Shown: one piece after another, positions 1 through 10,728 of the stretch
Layout: the number at the start of each line of letters is the position of its first letter
Position numbering within the stretch: position 1 is the stretch's first letter
NCBI GenBank assembly: GCA_015680685.1
Contig: MNCI01036718.1
Span: 342,459-399,355, forward strand
Length of the DNA: 56,897 bases
Direction of reading: 5' to 3'
Source of the DNA: Gnetum montanum
Lineage: Eukaryota; Streptophyta; Gnetopsida; Gnetales; Gnetaceae
The notes under the pieces: model-generated
What the model saw: only the letters and a program-made list of their open reading frames with translations
Told to the model about the DNA's origin: nothing
The model's database searches: none
Position numbers and translations under genes: made by a program

Positions 1-24
1 GATATCGCGTCTCGCTGCCATATC

Positions 25-32
25 TATAAATA
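25..32 (+). promoter_or_regulatory. TATA box of family E LTR
   Basis: TATAAATA lies in the context CATATCTATAAATAAGAGG. The same box and flanks recur at 56511-56518 in the second copy, so it is conserved between copies. It probably sets the start of the retrotransposon transcript a few tens of bases downstream. Confidence 0.6.
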
Positions 33-283
33 AGAGGCGGCACTCCCTTCATTTCCCAATCCTGGCTAGTGTAGCGAAGCTCTGGCAGATTGATCACGCC
101 AGAGTTAGAATTTTTCCCCATGTGCCCGCAGTAGGAGTCCTAGAGTGAACGACTCTTTATTTGAGCAGCTTGTAACCTGAACCCAAGTTGTGTACGGCAA
201 TAAAGACGAACTTGATTGGATAAACCTTGCAACACGTGGTTTCATTTATTGCTTTCATTTACTACTTTCCTAGTGCGTTCAAG

Positions 284-640
284 TACGAATTGATTACGAG
301 CATCTACGGACGTGTACGGCTAGTCAAGGAATCGGCTGCTTGACGCAATGCATGAGTATGACTCAATTACGAGCATTAGCTGCTTGGTAACCCAGTAGCG
401 TATTCCAGGATTCTGCGCTTGGTAATCCTAGTAGTAGTCCGATGTGTACGGCTAGTTGAGGAATCGGCTGCTCATTGCTAGGCTAGAACGTGTGATAAGT
501 ACGACTTAGTAACGAGCACCCACGGGTGTGTACGGCTGGCTAAGGAATCGGCTGCTTATCACACTTAAGCTAAATAGGTGCCTGAGTACGACCACTTTGA
601 GCACTTGCGTTACGTGTGATGATCCCAGTAACGATTAGCG
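284..640 (+). repeat. Degenerate tandem repeats in family E LTR
   Basis: A unit built of GAGTACGACTTGA, then TACGAGCATCCACG, then TGTACGGCTAGTTAAGGAATC and GGCTGCTC occurs at about 284-345, partly at 355-385, at 438-475, at 498-560 and partly at 585-620. The unit length is irregular, about 65 to 110 bases. The right-hand LTR copy shows the same unit at 56780-56850, so it belongs to the LTR family itself. It has no open reading frame. Confidence 0.7.
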
Positions 641-980
641 TTTGGTAAGCCATAGTTGCATAGTTCAGGGTGTGTCCGGTAAGTGGGAGCGGATGCTGAC
701 GCTAGTTAATTTAGACTTAGATCTTTAGTTAGAGTTAGCTTAGTTTCTCAACCCTTCCCTCTGATAGCATAGGAGATAAGCCGAAAATACCATAAAAATC
801 ACATACCTCAGACTTGCTTAACCATACACCGTGACGCTTACAAGCAAGCTTGGGAAGACAACGAACGATTAACCCCAAGTGTTTCTTGTGGCGTTAAGGC
901 ATTTAGTCTGCGGAGTTCGACCGGATCGCACGTGTACGCTCGTATTCATATGGTTGAGTGTAGGGGTACCTCACCACTCA

Positions 981-1426
981 TCACTAAGTTACATTTATCC
1001 CTTGTAATTGTTCTCTCTTGTTTCCTTGTAGGGTTGATGTGCTTCTTGCGATAAGGCATCTTACTTAAGATTGTTGAGATCCTAAAAGATTGAGTGATTG
1101 GCGTTGCAACATAACACTCTGGAAGATTGTAAAGGTTGTGGAAGCCTAGAAATCACATTTCAAGCCTAACAGGACCTTGTGGGATTAAGTGGTTGATGTT
1201 ACAACACAACACTTTAGAGTGGAGCTTAACGATTGTATAGGATGTGGACCCTTGAAACCACATTTGAGAGTAACAAGGTCCGAAGGTGTACTTGTAATCT
1301 ACCCTCCAAGTGTGGACTATCCAAGTTGGGGAACCACATTAAATTTGGTGTGTGGGCTTTGTCCAAATAATTTCCATTTGAAGAACTTATTCATCATCCT
1401 TCCTCTTCTAAGTTCAACAATCCACA
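981..1426 (+). repeat. 5' LTR of Copia A1, truncated
   Basis: It matches the end of the 3' LTR of the same element (5545-5799 plus 11302-11507) and the LTRs of copy A2, through shared blocks such as CATTTATCCCTTGTAATT and GGGTTGATGTGCTTCTT. It ends in TCCACA just before the primer site. The missing upstream part was removed or displaced by the family E LTR at 980. Confidence 0.75.
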
Positions 1427-1428
1427 AG

Positions 1429-1440
1429 TGGTATTAGAGA
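1429..1440 (+). other. Primer binding site, Copia A1
   Basis: TGGTATTAGAGA lies two bases after the LTR end TCCACA. It resembles TGGTATCAGAGC, the sequence complementary to the 3' end of plant initiator Met-tRNA that many Copia elements use. Copy A2 has the equivalent site at 14471-14482. Confidence 0.75.
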
Positions 1441-1485
1441 CTAGTACTCTTCCTTTTCATCATCAACATCAAGAGTGAACAATAG

Positions 1486-2749
1486 ATGGAACATCTTACA
1501 CAAAGCCACTTATGTTTGATGTATTTGACTTCATCTATTCGAAAGCTAGAATGCAAGGCTTCTTTGCATTCATGGAGTTTGAAGTGTGATAGTCAATCCT
1601 TGAAGGCTATGCTCCACCTATCAAAACCACCACTAGCATCATCAAGCCTCATAAAAAGTGGACACAAGAGGAAAAGGATAAGCTCACGCTTGATTCAAAA
1701 ATAAAAAATTGTTTATATTGTGAAATAAATAGATCTAAATTTAATAGAGTAGCACAATGTAAAAAAACCATAGAATTTAGCAAACTTTAGAAGCTACTTA
1801 TGAAGGAACATCTATTATTAAGAAATCAAAATTGTTAGTTTTACAAAGTGAATATGAGAAAATCAAAATGAGAGAAGGTGAGAAAATAAAAGATCATTTC
1901 TCTAAAGCTAATGATCTTATTGTAGATATAAGAGGAATAAGTAACCTAAAAATGATGTCATCATCAAAATGATTAATACTCTACAACTAGAGTTCAAACC
2001 AAAGGTGATGGTTATGAAGAAGATCAGAAATTTCTCAATCTTAAAATTTGAAGAGCTTCAAAGTGCTTTCATTGATTATGAAATTAATCTCATAAGAAAA
2101 AGAGTGGTCCAAGAAAATGCCTATTTCTCTAAAGACTACCTCAAAGTAGATTGAGTTGAATGAACATGATGAGGGTAGTGAAGAAAAGATTACCCTTCTA
2201 TCAAGGAAACTGTGATGACTGCTAACAAGAAAAAACAAGGTGGAATCACAATAAAGGTTCAATCTTCTCAAAGGTAAAGAAAGAGATAAAAATTTTAAAA
2301 ACTCTAACTTAGATTTTCATTCCATATAATGTTGGGTTTGTGGAGGAAGAGGCCATATGACCTTCAAATGTCCTAGTGATATCAAGATATAGCCAAAGAA
2401 TATATCCAATGATGAGGAACCAACAAAGACAAACTTTTATACAAGTTGGAATGATGGTGAGCAAAGTGAAGAAGAAGCATGCACTTCTTCCAAAAATTCA
2501 CATCTCATATGCATGGTGCTTACAAATGAAAATTCCTCACATATGGCTAAACAAGATGGTAAGTGTGAAAAGAGGTATAGTGAATTTAAGGAAGAAGTTT
2601 TTCTTTTACATAATTTGATTAGGAAGGCAAAGAAATTTGTACTTTCTAAGCTAGATGTTATTCATGTTGAAGTAAAAGAAGAGATTTCGGACATAAAATT
2701 TGAGATTCAACAACTAACCTCTTTTAATAAGGATTGCAGCAAGGTTTAA
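1486..2749 (+). pseudogene. Copia gag (UBN2 type) with CCHC knuckle, broken
   Basis: The reading begins at an ATG 60 bases after the LTR and runs through a gag of the DUF4219/UBN2 type known from Copia elements. Recognisable pieces include EATYEGTSIIKKSKLLVL-like residues near 1795-1850 (read across frames), EGEKIKDHFSKANDLI at about 1875-1920, and LKFEELQSAFIDYEINLI at 2043-2096. A complete zinc knuckle, CWVCGGRGHMTFKC (C-X2-C-X4-H-X4-C), lies at 2330-2371. The C-terminal part (2513-2749) is a charged, probably coiled-coil segment beginning MVLTNENSSHMAKQDGKCEK. Several frameshifts and stops break the frame. Capsid protein of the retrotransposon is the expected role; no pol follows. Confidence 0.75.
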
Positions 2750-4801
2750 GAAGATGAGAGTTCTAAAAAATAAGAAAAGAATTTAGAGGAATCCACACAT
2801 GAAAATTCAAGCTCAAGCATAGTCAGATTTGATAATTTTGATCATGAGGATAATACCTTATTTGTTTGTAAAAATTATGGTTGTAAGCAAACTCTTAACT
2901 ATACTCATGATGATCAAAACAAGATTAATTCTTGGTCTTGTCAAAAAGGCTTTGGTAAGAAAATTATGCAAGTACTAATAAGTGAGAAAGAAGAGAAGTG
3001 AAGTTTGAAAAATAATGTAATAAGTGATCAAGGGTTCTATCATAAGGAACATAAATAAATATAGATATCATATATATAATTCAATGATAGAGAACTTAAA
3101 GATGAGAAGGAACTTCATGATAGGGGACCTCATTTCAAACTCCATTAATCTTCTCTCCTCACTTGTAGGCAAGGTAATTCAAGTTAATTTTTGCTCTCTT
3201 TACTGCTAGGTAATAAGAACATGATTTGAAAAGTCCAAAATTTGTTATGATCTAAAAAGTTTCAGAATAATTGTTTAGAGCATCTCTTACATTCATCCTT
3301 ACATCTGTTACAAGCACTTTTATGAATATTTTTAGAAATTTTCTTGGACCTTCATCTTGTAATAATTTTATTTTGATTTCTTGTCTTGCATTCAATCTTG
3401 TTTAATCTAAATTTCTTGATCTCTTTCTTTGCTCATGACATTTGGGATATTTTTTCTATTTATGAGTTAAGATAAGCCTTTGAAAAATCCTATCAATATT
3501 ACTAATTGGAGACCTTAATCTCCACATTTAACCTTTATGTTGACCTACAACTATAGTGCTTTTATGATTTACAAAATTTGTACATTAATAGCCCAAGATA
3601 AGTAGCATATGTATAGGGGGAGCCTATTCCTTGTTATCGATCACCATCTTGGAGATCACTAATGAAGGGAAAGCCTTTGAAGACTTCAATCAAGAGACAC
3701 TAAAACAAAAAAATATTTAAAAAGTAAGCAAGATAAGAACATTAAGAGGTGTTTTTCTCTTAAGTGGATGGCTGAGTTTTTAATTTTTGTTTCTAGTATC
3801 CTTTGCCATTATTATCATTTTTTTTTTGAAAAATGATTATGTTTGTTGCATTTTCTTGTACAAAAAGAAAAATATGCATGTTTCTTTCATGGCTTCCATA
3901 TCCTTTATGTTAATGTTTTCCAAATTTTTGGTTGATACAAAGATACAAGTTCTAATGAGATAATTATTTCAATTGGATAGGCTGCTTGATCTATATTTGA
4001 TCTTTAACATCAAATTATGTCTTGTTGGTCTTTTTTTTGGATTAGTTGTAGATCTTTGTTTTGAACTAATAAGAGCAAGTCCTAATGTATCATCAGCCCA
4101 CCTATTCAATATTCAAGCATAAGTTGAAGTAAGAAGTGCCTAAATTTTTATGAAAGAATGAAAATAGTAATATTATTCATTACAACAATATGAGCAATTA
4201 CATGATCATTTTGATTATGGGAAAGTATCCACAACTTTGATTGAAACATCCTTGGAGTAGTTTTCCTTGAGATGTACGTCCTAGCTCAAGAATTTAAAAT
4301 ATGGCATGACTGGTCTCACATTGTGAAGATGTATTGCTTTATTCTTCTTATCATATAAGATATGCCCTAATCTTTTGTTGATGTTTTTTAAAGGGATGGA
4401 GAATATTTGAGCATTAAAAGAACCAATGATTTATTAATTGAGAGATAGGTTACTTGATCTTCTAGGCTTATACTTCACTTCAATCCTTAATTTTGAGTAT
4501 CACTTGGAAACACTTAGATTAATTCTTGACAAATTCAGGGCAACTCCTCATGGAACTTAGTGCTAAAAAGAGTGACCTCTATAATTGATGTTCTTGATTG
4601 CTAAATGTTGTTTTGTTTTGTTATTTTTTTTTTGGATTATACTATGATTGTTAAATATGCTTATTTTACATTGTACTTTTATGATGACTCTTTTCCTAAT
4701 TTATGTGCCTTATCCTTTTTTCTATTGTTCAAAAAGTTGAAGAGTAGTATGGTTATATTAGTATGATCACTAATCAATTTTCTTAAGTTTTAAACATCGC
4801 C
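2750..4801 (+). other. Noncoding 3' region of Copia A1
   Basis: About 2 kb without a recognisable coding region, where an autonomous Copia element would carry protease, integrase and RT-RNase H. It can be followed in the same order in copy A2 (15990-18077). One conserved landmark is the purine run AGGGGGA at 3615-3621, which has a counterpart at 16922-16928. The rest is AT-rich with poly-T runs. Confidence 0.6.
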
Positions 4802-4815
4802 AAAAATGAGGAGAT
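4802..4815 (+). other. Polypurine tract, Copia A1
   Basis: AAAAATGAGGAGAT stands directly before the 3' LTR start TGTGGACC. The intact form in copy A2 is AAAAAGGGGGAGAT, so this is a slightly decayed plus-strand priming site. Confidence 0.7.
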
Positions 4816-5799
4816 TGTGGACCTCTTCGTGTGTCAAAATGTTAAAAAAATGGAGATAAAGGTTGTCTAGTTGTTATGGTTGTAGTACCAAGATGAGATG
4901 AAAAGAAATGCACTAATTAACAAGGTCTCAAGGTCTCATCCACAAAAGACAAGCTTAAAAGAAAAGAATTCAAAAAACATGGACAAGCAAAGTTATCATC
5001 ATTAGAGCATGTGAAAGATCAAGGTTGTTGGAAAGGAACAATGAATACATCATGCAAAGGAAGGTTGAAAAAAGATGTCTCTAAGAAATAGTAGATGTCT
5101 TGGTAGAATTAGAATATGCACAAGCAAAGACATCTTCAAGAAACAACAAACATCTTTCCTTAGGAAAAAACTTCTTTCATCAGGCAAAGATGTCTTCATA
5201 GAATATAGGTTAGTTTTAAAAAGACATCTTCCCATAATGGAGATGTCAAAAATATGTCTTTTCCAAACAAAGACATCTTCTTAGAATAGAAGGAAAATAT
5301 AGAAAGACTTCTTAGGCATAAAGAAGACATCTTTCATGACCGTTAATGATAGTTGACTAGCTATTGCATGAGTTCCAAGATGGATTTAAAAACATGACAA
5401 CTATAAGAAGACATCATATGCATTGGGAAATGTACAAGCTTATGTACAATCATTGTTTAATTGTTTGTCTATTATTGTAATCACTATTGCACCTCATCAT
5501 TTGTTCATTATAAAGTTTGCTGCACCGCAAAATACAAGGATCAACAAACTAAATTGCATTTATCCCTTGTAATTATTCTCTCTGGTTGCCCTATGGGGTT
5601 GATGTGCTTCTTACGGGAAGGCATATTTCTTGATCCTATGGGATTGAGTGATTAGTGTTATGGTACAACACTTTGAAGCACAGCTCGAGATTATAAAAGT
5701 TATGAAAGCTTGGAAACCACATTCCAAGCCTAATAGAGCCTTGTGAGGTTGAGTGGTTGGTGTTATAGCACAAAAATCTAGAGTGGGGCTTGAAGATTC
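4816..5799 (+). repeat. 3' LTR of Copia A1, first part
   Basis: It starts TGTGGACC after the purine tract and aligns with the A2 LTRs (TGTTGACC and TGTTAACC). Between about 5070 and 5415 it carries about eleven copies of AGATGTCT or AGACATCT in both orientations. The LTR is interrupted at 5799/5800 by element B and resumes at 11302. Confidence 0.8.
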
Positions 5800-6365
5800 T
5801 AACATCCTATTTCTAGATGTCATGGTAAATATTAAATATATGTTATATTAGACATTATGTCTAAGAAGATAATATACTAAATGTCAAATATATGTAACAT
5901 TCGACATTATGTGTATAGAAAATAATAGGGAAAGTGTAGAAAGAGAAAGAAAAGAATGTTTTATTGATATGGAATAGCATATCCAAATCATGCTTTGAGA
6001 GTGTTCCTTGGGGTTTTCTTCCTTTGGCTTCTATCCCTTAGAGGTAACCTAGCACTACCACTATGATTAGGCCTACAACCTAGCCAAAAGAAATGGCCAG
6101 TTCACTTCCTATCTTGCTTCACTCGGCTCTCATGAATTTCTTGTATTAGATCTACCACTCCATGCTGGAAAACCTCTAAGCCTAAGTATAAATTCCTTAG
6201 GTTAAACCCCAAAAGATTACCTCAAGGGTCATGTCCATTGATACAATACACCACTTCAGGTCTCAATTACAACTATCCTTTTGGGTCTTATCATGATAAC
6301 ACTTGTTATGAAGAGACACCATTTTTGTTTATGTAGTAGCATCATTTGGGAATGGGGATATCACA
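5800..6365 (-). repeat. 3' LTR of element B
   Basis: It aligns along its length with 10729-11301, for example at ATATGTAACATTCGACATTATG and GTGTTCCTTGGGGTTTTC. Read on the minus strand it starts TGTGATATCCCC (the partner has TGTCATGTCCCC) and ends in a decayed GGATGTTA where the partner has GGATGTCA. A third copy is the solo LTR at 39018-39589. Confidence 0.8.
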
Positions 6366-6536
6366 ATCTACCCTTATAAGGTTTCATTCATCCTTAAATG
6401 AGTCCAAATTCACTATCTTTTTCTAGCTCCAATACTTCTATTATGCTCCCATGCTCCAATAATTTGATTTTTTCTTTGAACTTGAAGTTGTTTCTTACTT
6501 ATTCTGCAAATACGATATATGTGAGAAAAATATATG

Positions 6537-6572
6537 GAAAATTAAGTATTAGTTTCTTAATACTTAATTTTC
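6537..6572. repeat. Perfect hairpin, 15-bp arms
   Basis: GAAAATTAAGTATTA at 6537-6551 is followed after a 6-base loop by its exact reverse complement at 6558-6572. It lies between the 3' LTR of B and the end of the captured gene. It has no T-run or known function; a structured RNA 3' end or a tiny foldback repeat are both possible. Confidence 0.6.
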
Positions 6573-6796
6573 TAAGATAATGAAAAGATATGAATTAAAA
6601 ATCTACGAACCACCAATCACTAGTTTTAACCAGGGTCACACAAAGTGCAACTCATATCTGGTTACCAAGTGAAGACAGGGCAAATCCTTTATTTCCAACT
6701 TGCATTACCTTGGATATTTTACTTATCTAATTAAAATATAAATTAAAAATGAAGAAAATAATAAGATTATAATTAAAAGTAAGTGTGAGATACTTC

Positions 6797-7987
6797 CTAC
6801 TCTTGATCAATCTTATGAACTAATGGGAGTAATTGTAATTCTTCCATAAGTGGTATGTGATCAAATGGTCTTGTTCCAGATGGCAAGGATTGATTTTGAC
6901 TCTTCTCAACTTCTTTAGAACTTAACTCTAATAACTTGGTAACTTGGAAGAATAAGTCATTGTACCAAATATAATCTAGGGTTTCAATGAAGAATGTTGT
7001 TAACCCATCCTCATTAATCATAGCAGAGTAATTAGAAAATTGTGATTCTTGATGAATATAATTCATCAACATCATCTGTTCCTAGATTCTGGGATCTGAT
7101 TTATCTACTAAAGATTTAACATAAGCAAAATATGCACTGGCTAGTAGAATTGTATGTTGACATAATGGAAACATATTCTTCAAATTAGGTTCATCTTCCA
7201 AGGATTCCTTTACACATCCATATTTTAAGAATTAATAGACATCACTTCCAACTTTTGCATTGAAGTCTCTAGAAAGAACAAATGAAACTAGATTAGTATA
7301 ACTTAGAAATAACTTATTCTTTAAACTTTCTTCTATTTTCTTAATCAAGTATGCTCCTTGACACAATATAACATATGGACATGTTGGTTTGACAATTAAC
7401 TATGTATTAACTATGCATACACATCTTTCTAATAACTAAATTTTTAGAATTATTGCCAAAGATATGTGATCATTTTGAAATCTTGATTGTTCTTTCTTTT
7501 TCATCTTTTGAAGTTCAATAATTTCAAAAATCATATTTTCTAAACTCCATTCAAATATTTGTACTAATTCAAACTTGGTTTCTTTATAAAAGATCGTGCA
7601 ACCATTTATATTATGATTTCTGCAATAGGCTAATCTATATGGCTCAAAAGAAGAACATCTACAAGAACCTTTCTACTTATAAATACCTATATATCCCATC
7701 TTTTTCAAGTTTGGTTGGAATTGATAAATAAACTCCCATGGAAAGACTTCTTGTAGGCATAAAACATCAACATCCAAATCTTGTAACTTTGCTAAAATGT
7801 GTGGGTATCAATATTCATGCCAATCCAATGCCCATGGTGGACATAGTGGATGTTTTTTCCCACTGGAAAAGGATCTGGCAAGCACATTGTATGTTGCAAC
7901 TTTCATTCTCATTCTTGGATTCTCCTCTAGATCATTTCTTTTCATGGGTATCATACACCTTGTGGAAATAAGATTAAGACTCTCCAT
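6797..7987 (-). pseudogene. Captured CCR4/nocturnin-type EEP nuclease, broken
   Basis: Read on the minus strand from an ATG at 7987, the translation gives an endonuclease/exonuclease/phosphatase domain of the CCR4 (deadenylase) family in correct order. MKVATYNVLARS holds the Asn at 7886-7888. LAKLQDLDVDVLCLQEV holds the Glu at 7748-7750. NGCTIFYKETKFELV follows. SRDFN at 7259-7273 stands for the usual GDFN. ETLDYIWYND is near 6985, and RPFDHIPLMEE holds Asp-His at 6857-6862. From the first motif to the last is about 1,030 bases, or some 343 codons, about the length of the domain in the proteins. No intron is therefore present. Several stops (for example TGA where HEYRYPHIL is expected) and frameshifts break it. 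The natural C-terminus appears kept at 6797. The copy probably came from a spliced mRNA. Which CCR4 subfamily it came from is undecided. Confidence 0.75.
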
Positions 7988-8084
7988 GTTGTTTTGTCAT
8001 CTATGTTGATTTCAAGATGAATTAATATACCTTTTCTTTTGTTTATCAATTGATACATCAGCTAATTCTCCAACTAACTTTGGT

Positions 8085-8245
8085 AGTATATTATCAAATT
8101 TTTCTAATATTAACTACATTATCTAAATCTTAGCAGCCTTTCTACCTCCCTTAAGAATATTGACTTTGGTAGTGTAACTAATGGCATGCCATAGAGATCT
8201 TAAGGCTATTTGGATGATAAATCTAGCCTCACCATTGAGTTTAGA
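8085..8245 (-). pseudogene. Coding-like relic upstream of the captured gene
   Basis: On the minus strand, in front of the CCR4-type pseudogene, a readable stretch gives GEARFIIQIALRSLWHAIS followed by YTTKVNILKGGRKAAKI, then two stops and LILEKFDNILPKLVGELADV. The spacing of Leu, AI, ILK-GG, KI and KFD residues recalls the Alba-type nucleic-acid-binding fold, but with a missing middle; this is only a guess. It could also be an upstream part of the captured transcript or an unrelated relic. No other known domain was recognised. Confidence 0.3.
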
Positions 8246-8249
8246 AAGG

Positions 8250-8884
8250 TGAAAATGTTGGAATGACTATTCATATGCTAATAAAAAACATCGTATGCTC
8301 GAATTATGCTAAATTTAAGTTTGTAAGGGTCTTAAGGTACTATGTTGGGAAAGGGGTAAGAAATAAATTTTGGGATCTCATAGGATGGATATGACTTCAC
8401 CATTGTGTTCAAAAGGTTGAAAACTATAGGAAACAACTCTTTGTTCATTGAAAAAGGCTTTTGAAATCAAACATTATGGCTTTTGAGGTCAAGGACTTTT
8501 TACATGAAAAATAAGACTCCTTGATAGATCGTTCATCCTAGTATTTACTTCAAAATGAGCATGCTTAATTATGGAAATTTTATTCTAGTGGTTACCAATG
8601 TGCCAATTCTAATTTTGAAATTTATTTCAATGTGTGTTTTTATTTGAATCAACGTGTCAATGTTGGAAATTTCAATTTCCCGTAAAATTTTCAAATTTCT
8701 CATCTTTCGAGAGAAAAACAAATTTTGTCACTAGAGGCTACCATAATTGCTAGATAGGGATGGCAATGAGGTAGGAAATGTGAACAAGAGTAGTGGTAAG
8801 TGAGCCAGGTATGACTTGTGAAAGTGTGCATCGACGGTGATAGTGCAAGGTCAACGATGCATGGTTGGTGGAGGGTTACACTAG
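8250..8884. other. Unassigned interior of element B
   Basis: AT-rich DNA between the captured coding relics and the minisatellite. I see no reading frame with family features and no clear repeat. It would be transcribed as leader of the minus-strand element. Confidence 0.4.
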
Positions 8885-9110
8885 GCAACATAGCCTAGGC
8901 CTGCATAGCCATTTTTAGGGCCTACGTGGCCTTCCTCAAAGCCTATGTGACTTGTTATAGGGTTTGCATGGTCTCCTCTGGGCCTACACAACCCTTTACT
9001 AGGCTTACATGGCCCTTCCTAGGGCCTGCATGACTCGTCATTGGATTCACATGGCCCTCCACAAGGCTTATGTATATTTTTTCAACATGCATGCCCTACA
9101 CTAGGGCCAA
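8885..9110. repeat. GGCCTACATGGCC minisatellite, first block
   Basis: About nine imperfect units of 20-22 bases, consensus GGCCTACATGGCCCTTCCTAG, run across this block. A related array with the same core lies at 44150-44300 inside element D, and looser units lie at 9650-9720. It is richer in GC than its surroundings. Confidence 0.65.
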
Positions 9111-9179
9111 CACTATCAAAACATTATTGACATGGCACATCCTATCATTTACCAAAAGCTTTTTTTCGTTCTTCTAACA

Positions 9180-9520
9180 AAGGTGATGATTGGCAGTGTC
9201 GAAAAGTATTGGAAGGTGCCGAAAGAGGCAATGATTTGCAGCAATGAAGGTGATGATCAATGGCATGGAATGTGATGATTTGGAGCATGGGAGGCAATGA
9301 TAGATGACATGGAAGGTGATGATATATGGCATGGGAGGTAATGATTGGTGGCACTAAAGGTGGTCAAGGGTTTCGCAATAGGCAACAAAGATCTAAGGTG
9401 CACTAGGCAATAGCAATCATAGGTAGCAAGTGGTGGCAAAGTGCAATGTAGGCAATGGTTGCAAGGATGTGCATGGTGGAGATCATGAAGTGGCGAGCAT
9501 GGTAGCATTCATACAATGAT
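9180..9520. repeat. GGTGATGAT-GGCATGG repeat block
   Basis: Imperfect units of about 25-30 bases built on AAGGTGATGAT and ATGGCATGG recur across this block. On the minus strand the repeats translate into His- and Pro-rich open frames, which are by-products of the repeat and not genes. Confidence 0.55.
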
Positions 9521-9729
9521 GGTAGCATCATTTTTTACATAGTGATAGGCAAAAGGTCATGCAAGGCAACAAAGACTTATGAAGGTAGGCAGCGATGTGT
9601 CTAGCAACAATTAGTGGAGAGGAGGTAGCATGGCAGAGCGTCATGGTGGCCCACACACTACAATGGTCTCGTTCGACCAATGTAGCCTATAGGACCAACA
9701 TGACCCTTGCAGGATGACATAGTCTACAA

Positions 9730-10592
9730 ATTTGTTTTTAATTTTTAAATTTATTAATATATTATTTAGTTTTTTTAAAAAAAATTATTTCATATTTTTT
9801 TAATCTTTATAAAAATGGATTTTTAAAGTCGATAAGATTAGAGTTTGAACCTACGACCTTTCACTTAAATTTTTTTAAAGATTTTTTAACCTTTTATTAT
9901 TAATTTATTCCACCTTGCCTCAACAGTTAATGTGGTGGGTCAGCCAATGATAGGGCAAAGGTTTGATTTTGATAAATGATAATTCTAGGTTAATTCTTGA
10001 CACTAAAATTTTTCATATATTTTTGTTTAAATAATAAATTAATAATTTTAATAATTTAATATTATTTAATGCATGTATAAGAAGAAAATTTAAACATCAA
10101 TATCTCTCAAACTATAAGCTTGATCATGATGAAATTTGTACCATTGGAATTGTCTCAATGAGTACTATGCATTGGACATAATTTTAGGGTTCAAAAATGA
10201 AGTTGATTTTTTAGGAATCAAAAAGATAAGACTAGCTTATTTTTTTAAACTAACATTTCTAGGCTAATATATGGTAACTTGAAATCTTCTAGATTTCTTG
10301 GATAGTGAATTTCAAAAAAACAAGATCAATTCAGGTCATGGTTACTAACTTTCTTAAAATAAATTTACTAATGACCTTAAAGAACTAATGATTATAGTAT
10401 TAAGATGGGTAAGAGTTACTTGGACTAGTGTATCATTGTCTTACCAATATCTCTTGTTAGTTAATGATATCCATTAAAGAATTTTGTTAGTTGTTGGGAT
10501 CTAAATGCTTGATCCATTGTTCGTGAAATCAATGGAAAGGTATCTTCTAACTTACATCACAAACATATGATGCATCTAGTGATGATCAATAT
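9730..10592. other. AT-rich 5' leader part of element B
   Basis: This stretch lies between the minisatellite and the primer site of B. It is mainly poly-A/T-rich noncoding DNA. No gag-like translation was found on the minus strand, which supports B being non-autonomous. Confidence 0.45.
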
Positions 10593-10660
10593 ATTTCCTT
10601 GTGTTGTGGCTTCAAGGTTCAATATCTTTTCTTGTGTTGTGGCTTCAAGGTTCATCATCA
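10593..10660. repeat. 33-bp tandem duplication
   Basis: CTTGTGTTGTGGCTTCAAGG begins at 10598 and again at 10631, followed by TTCA. The two 33-bp units are nearly identical, so the duplication is recent relative to the element. It sits just inside the primer site of B. Confidence 0.75.
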
Positions 10661-10712
10661 GGTTCATGTTGTAGTTGGCCCATGGTTCTGAATGGCCTTT
10701 GAGTCATGGTTT

Positions 10713-10724
10713 GCTTTGATACCA
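10713..10724 (-). other. Primer binding site of element B
   Basis: GCTTTGATACCA on the plus strand reads TGGTATCAAAGC on the minus strand, close to the initiator Met-tRNA complement TGGTATCAGAGC. It lies four bases from the LTR end at 10729 and proves the minus orientation. Confidence 0.8.
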
Positions 10725-10728
10725 ATTA

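Larger units (their letters stand above)
1..980 (+). repeat. LTR of family E, 3' part
   Basis: This stretch matches the right edge of the window (56377-56897) from the first base onward. Both read GATATC, then a shared TATA box, then CACTCCCTTCATTTCCCAAT. It is therefore the TATA-to-end part of an LTR whose first 130 or so bases lie outside the window. It keeps many CpG sites, unlike its neighbours, which suggests a younger insertion. The right boundary is placed at 980 (CACTCA, an LTR-type CA end). From 981 the sequence aligns with the inside of the Copia A LTR, so E sits inside that LTR. Whether it is a solo LTR or the 3' LTR of a full element cannot be seen here. Confidence 0.7.

Noticed and set aside
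7738-8009. Two plus-strand open frames of 77 and 70 codons
   Set aside because: They lie opposite the CCR4-type pseudogene, which explains the sequence on the minus strand; their translations show no family features.
8885-9110. Possible CRISPR-like array
   Set aside because: Units are continuous and imperfect without unique spacers, and the window is plant nuclear DNA; a minisatellite explains it.
9145-9508. His- and Pro-rich open frames on the minus strand
   Set aside because: They are translations of the GGTGATGAT/GGCATGG repeat block and change with each repeat unit.
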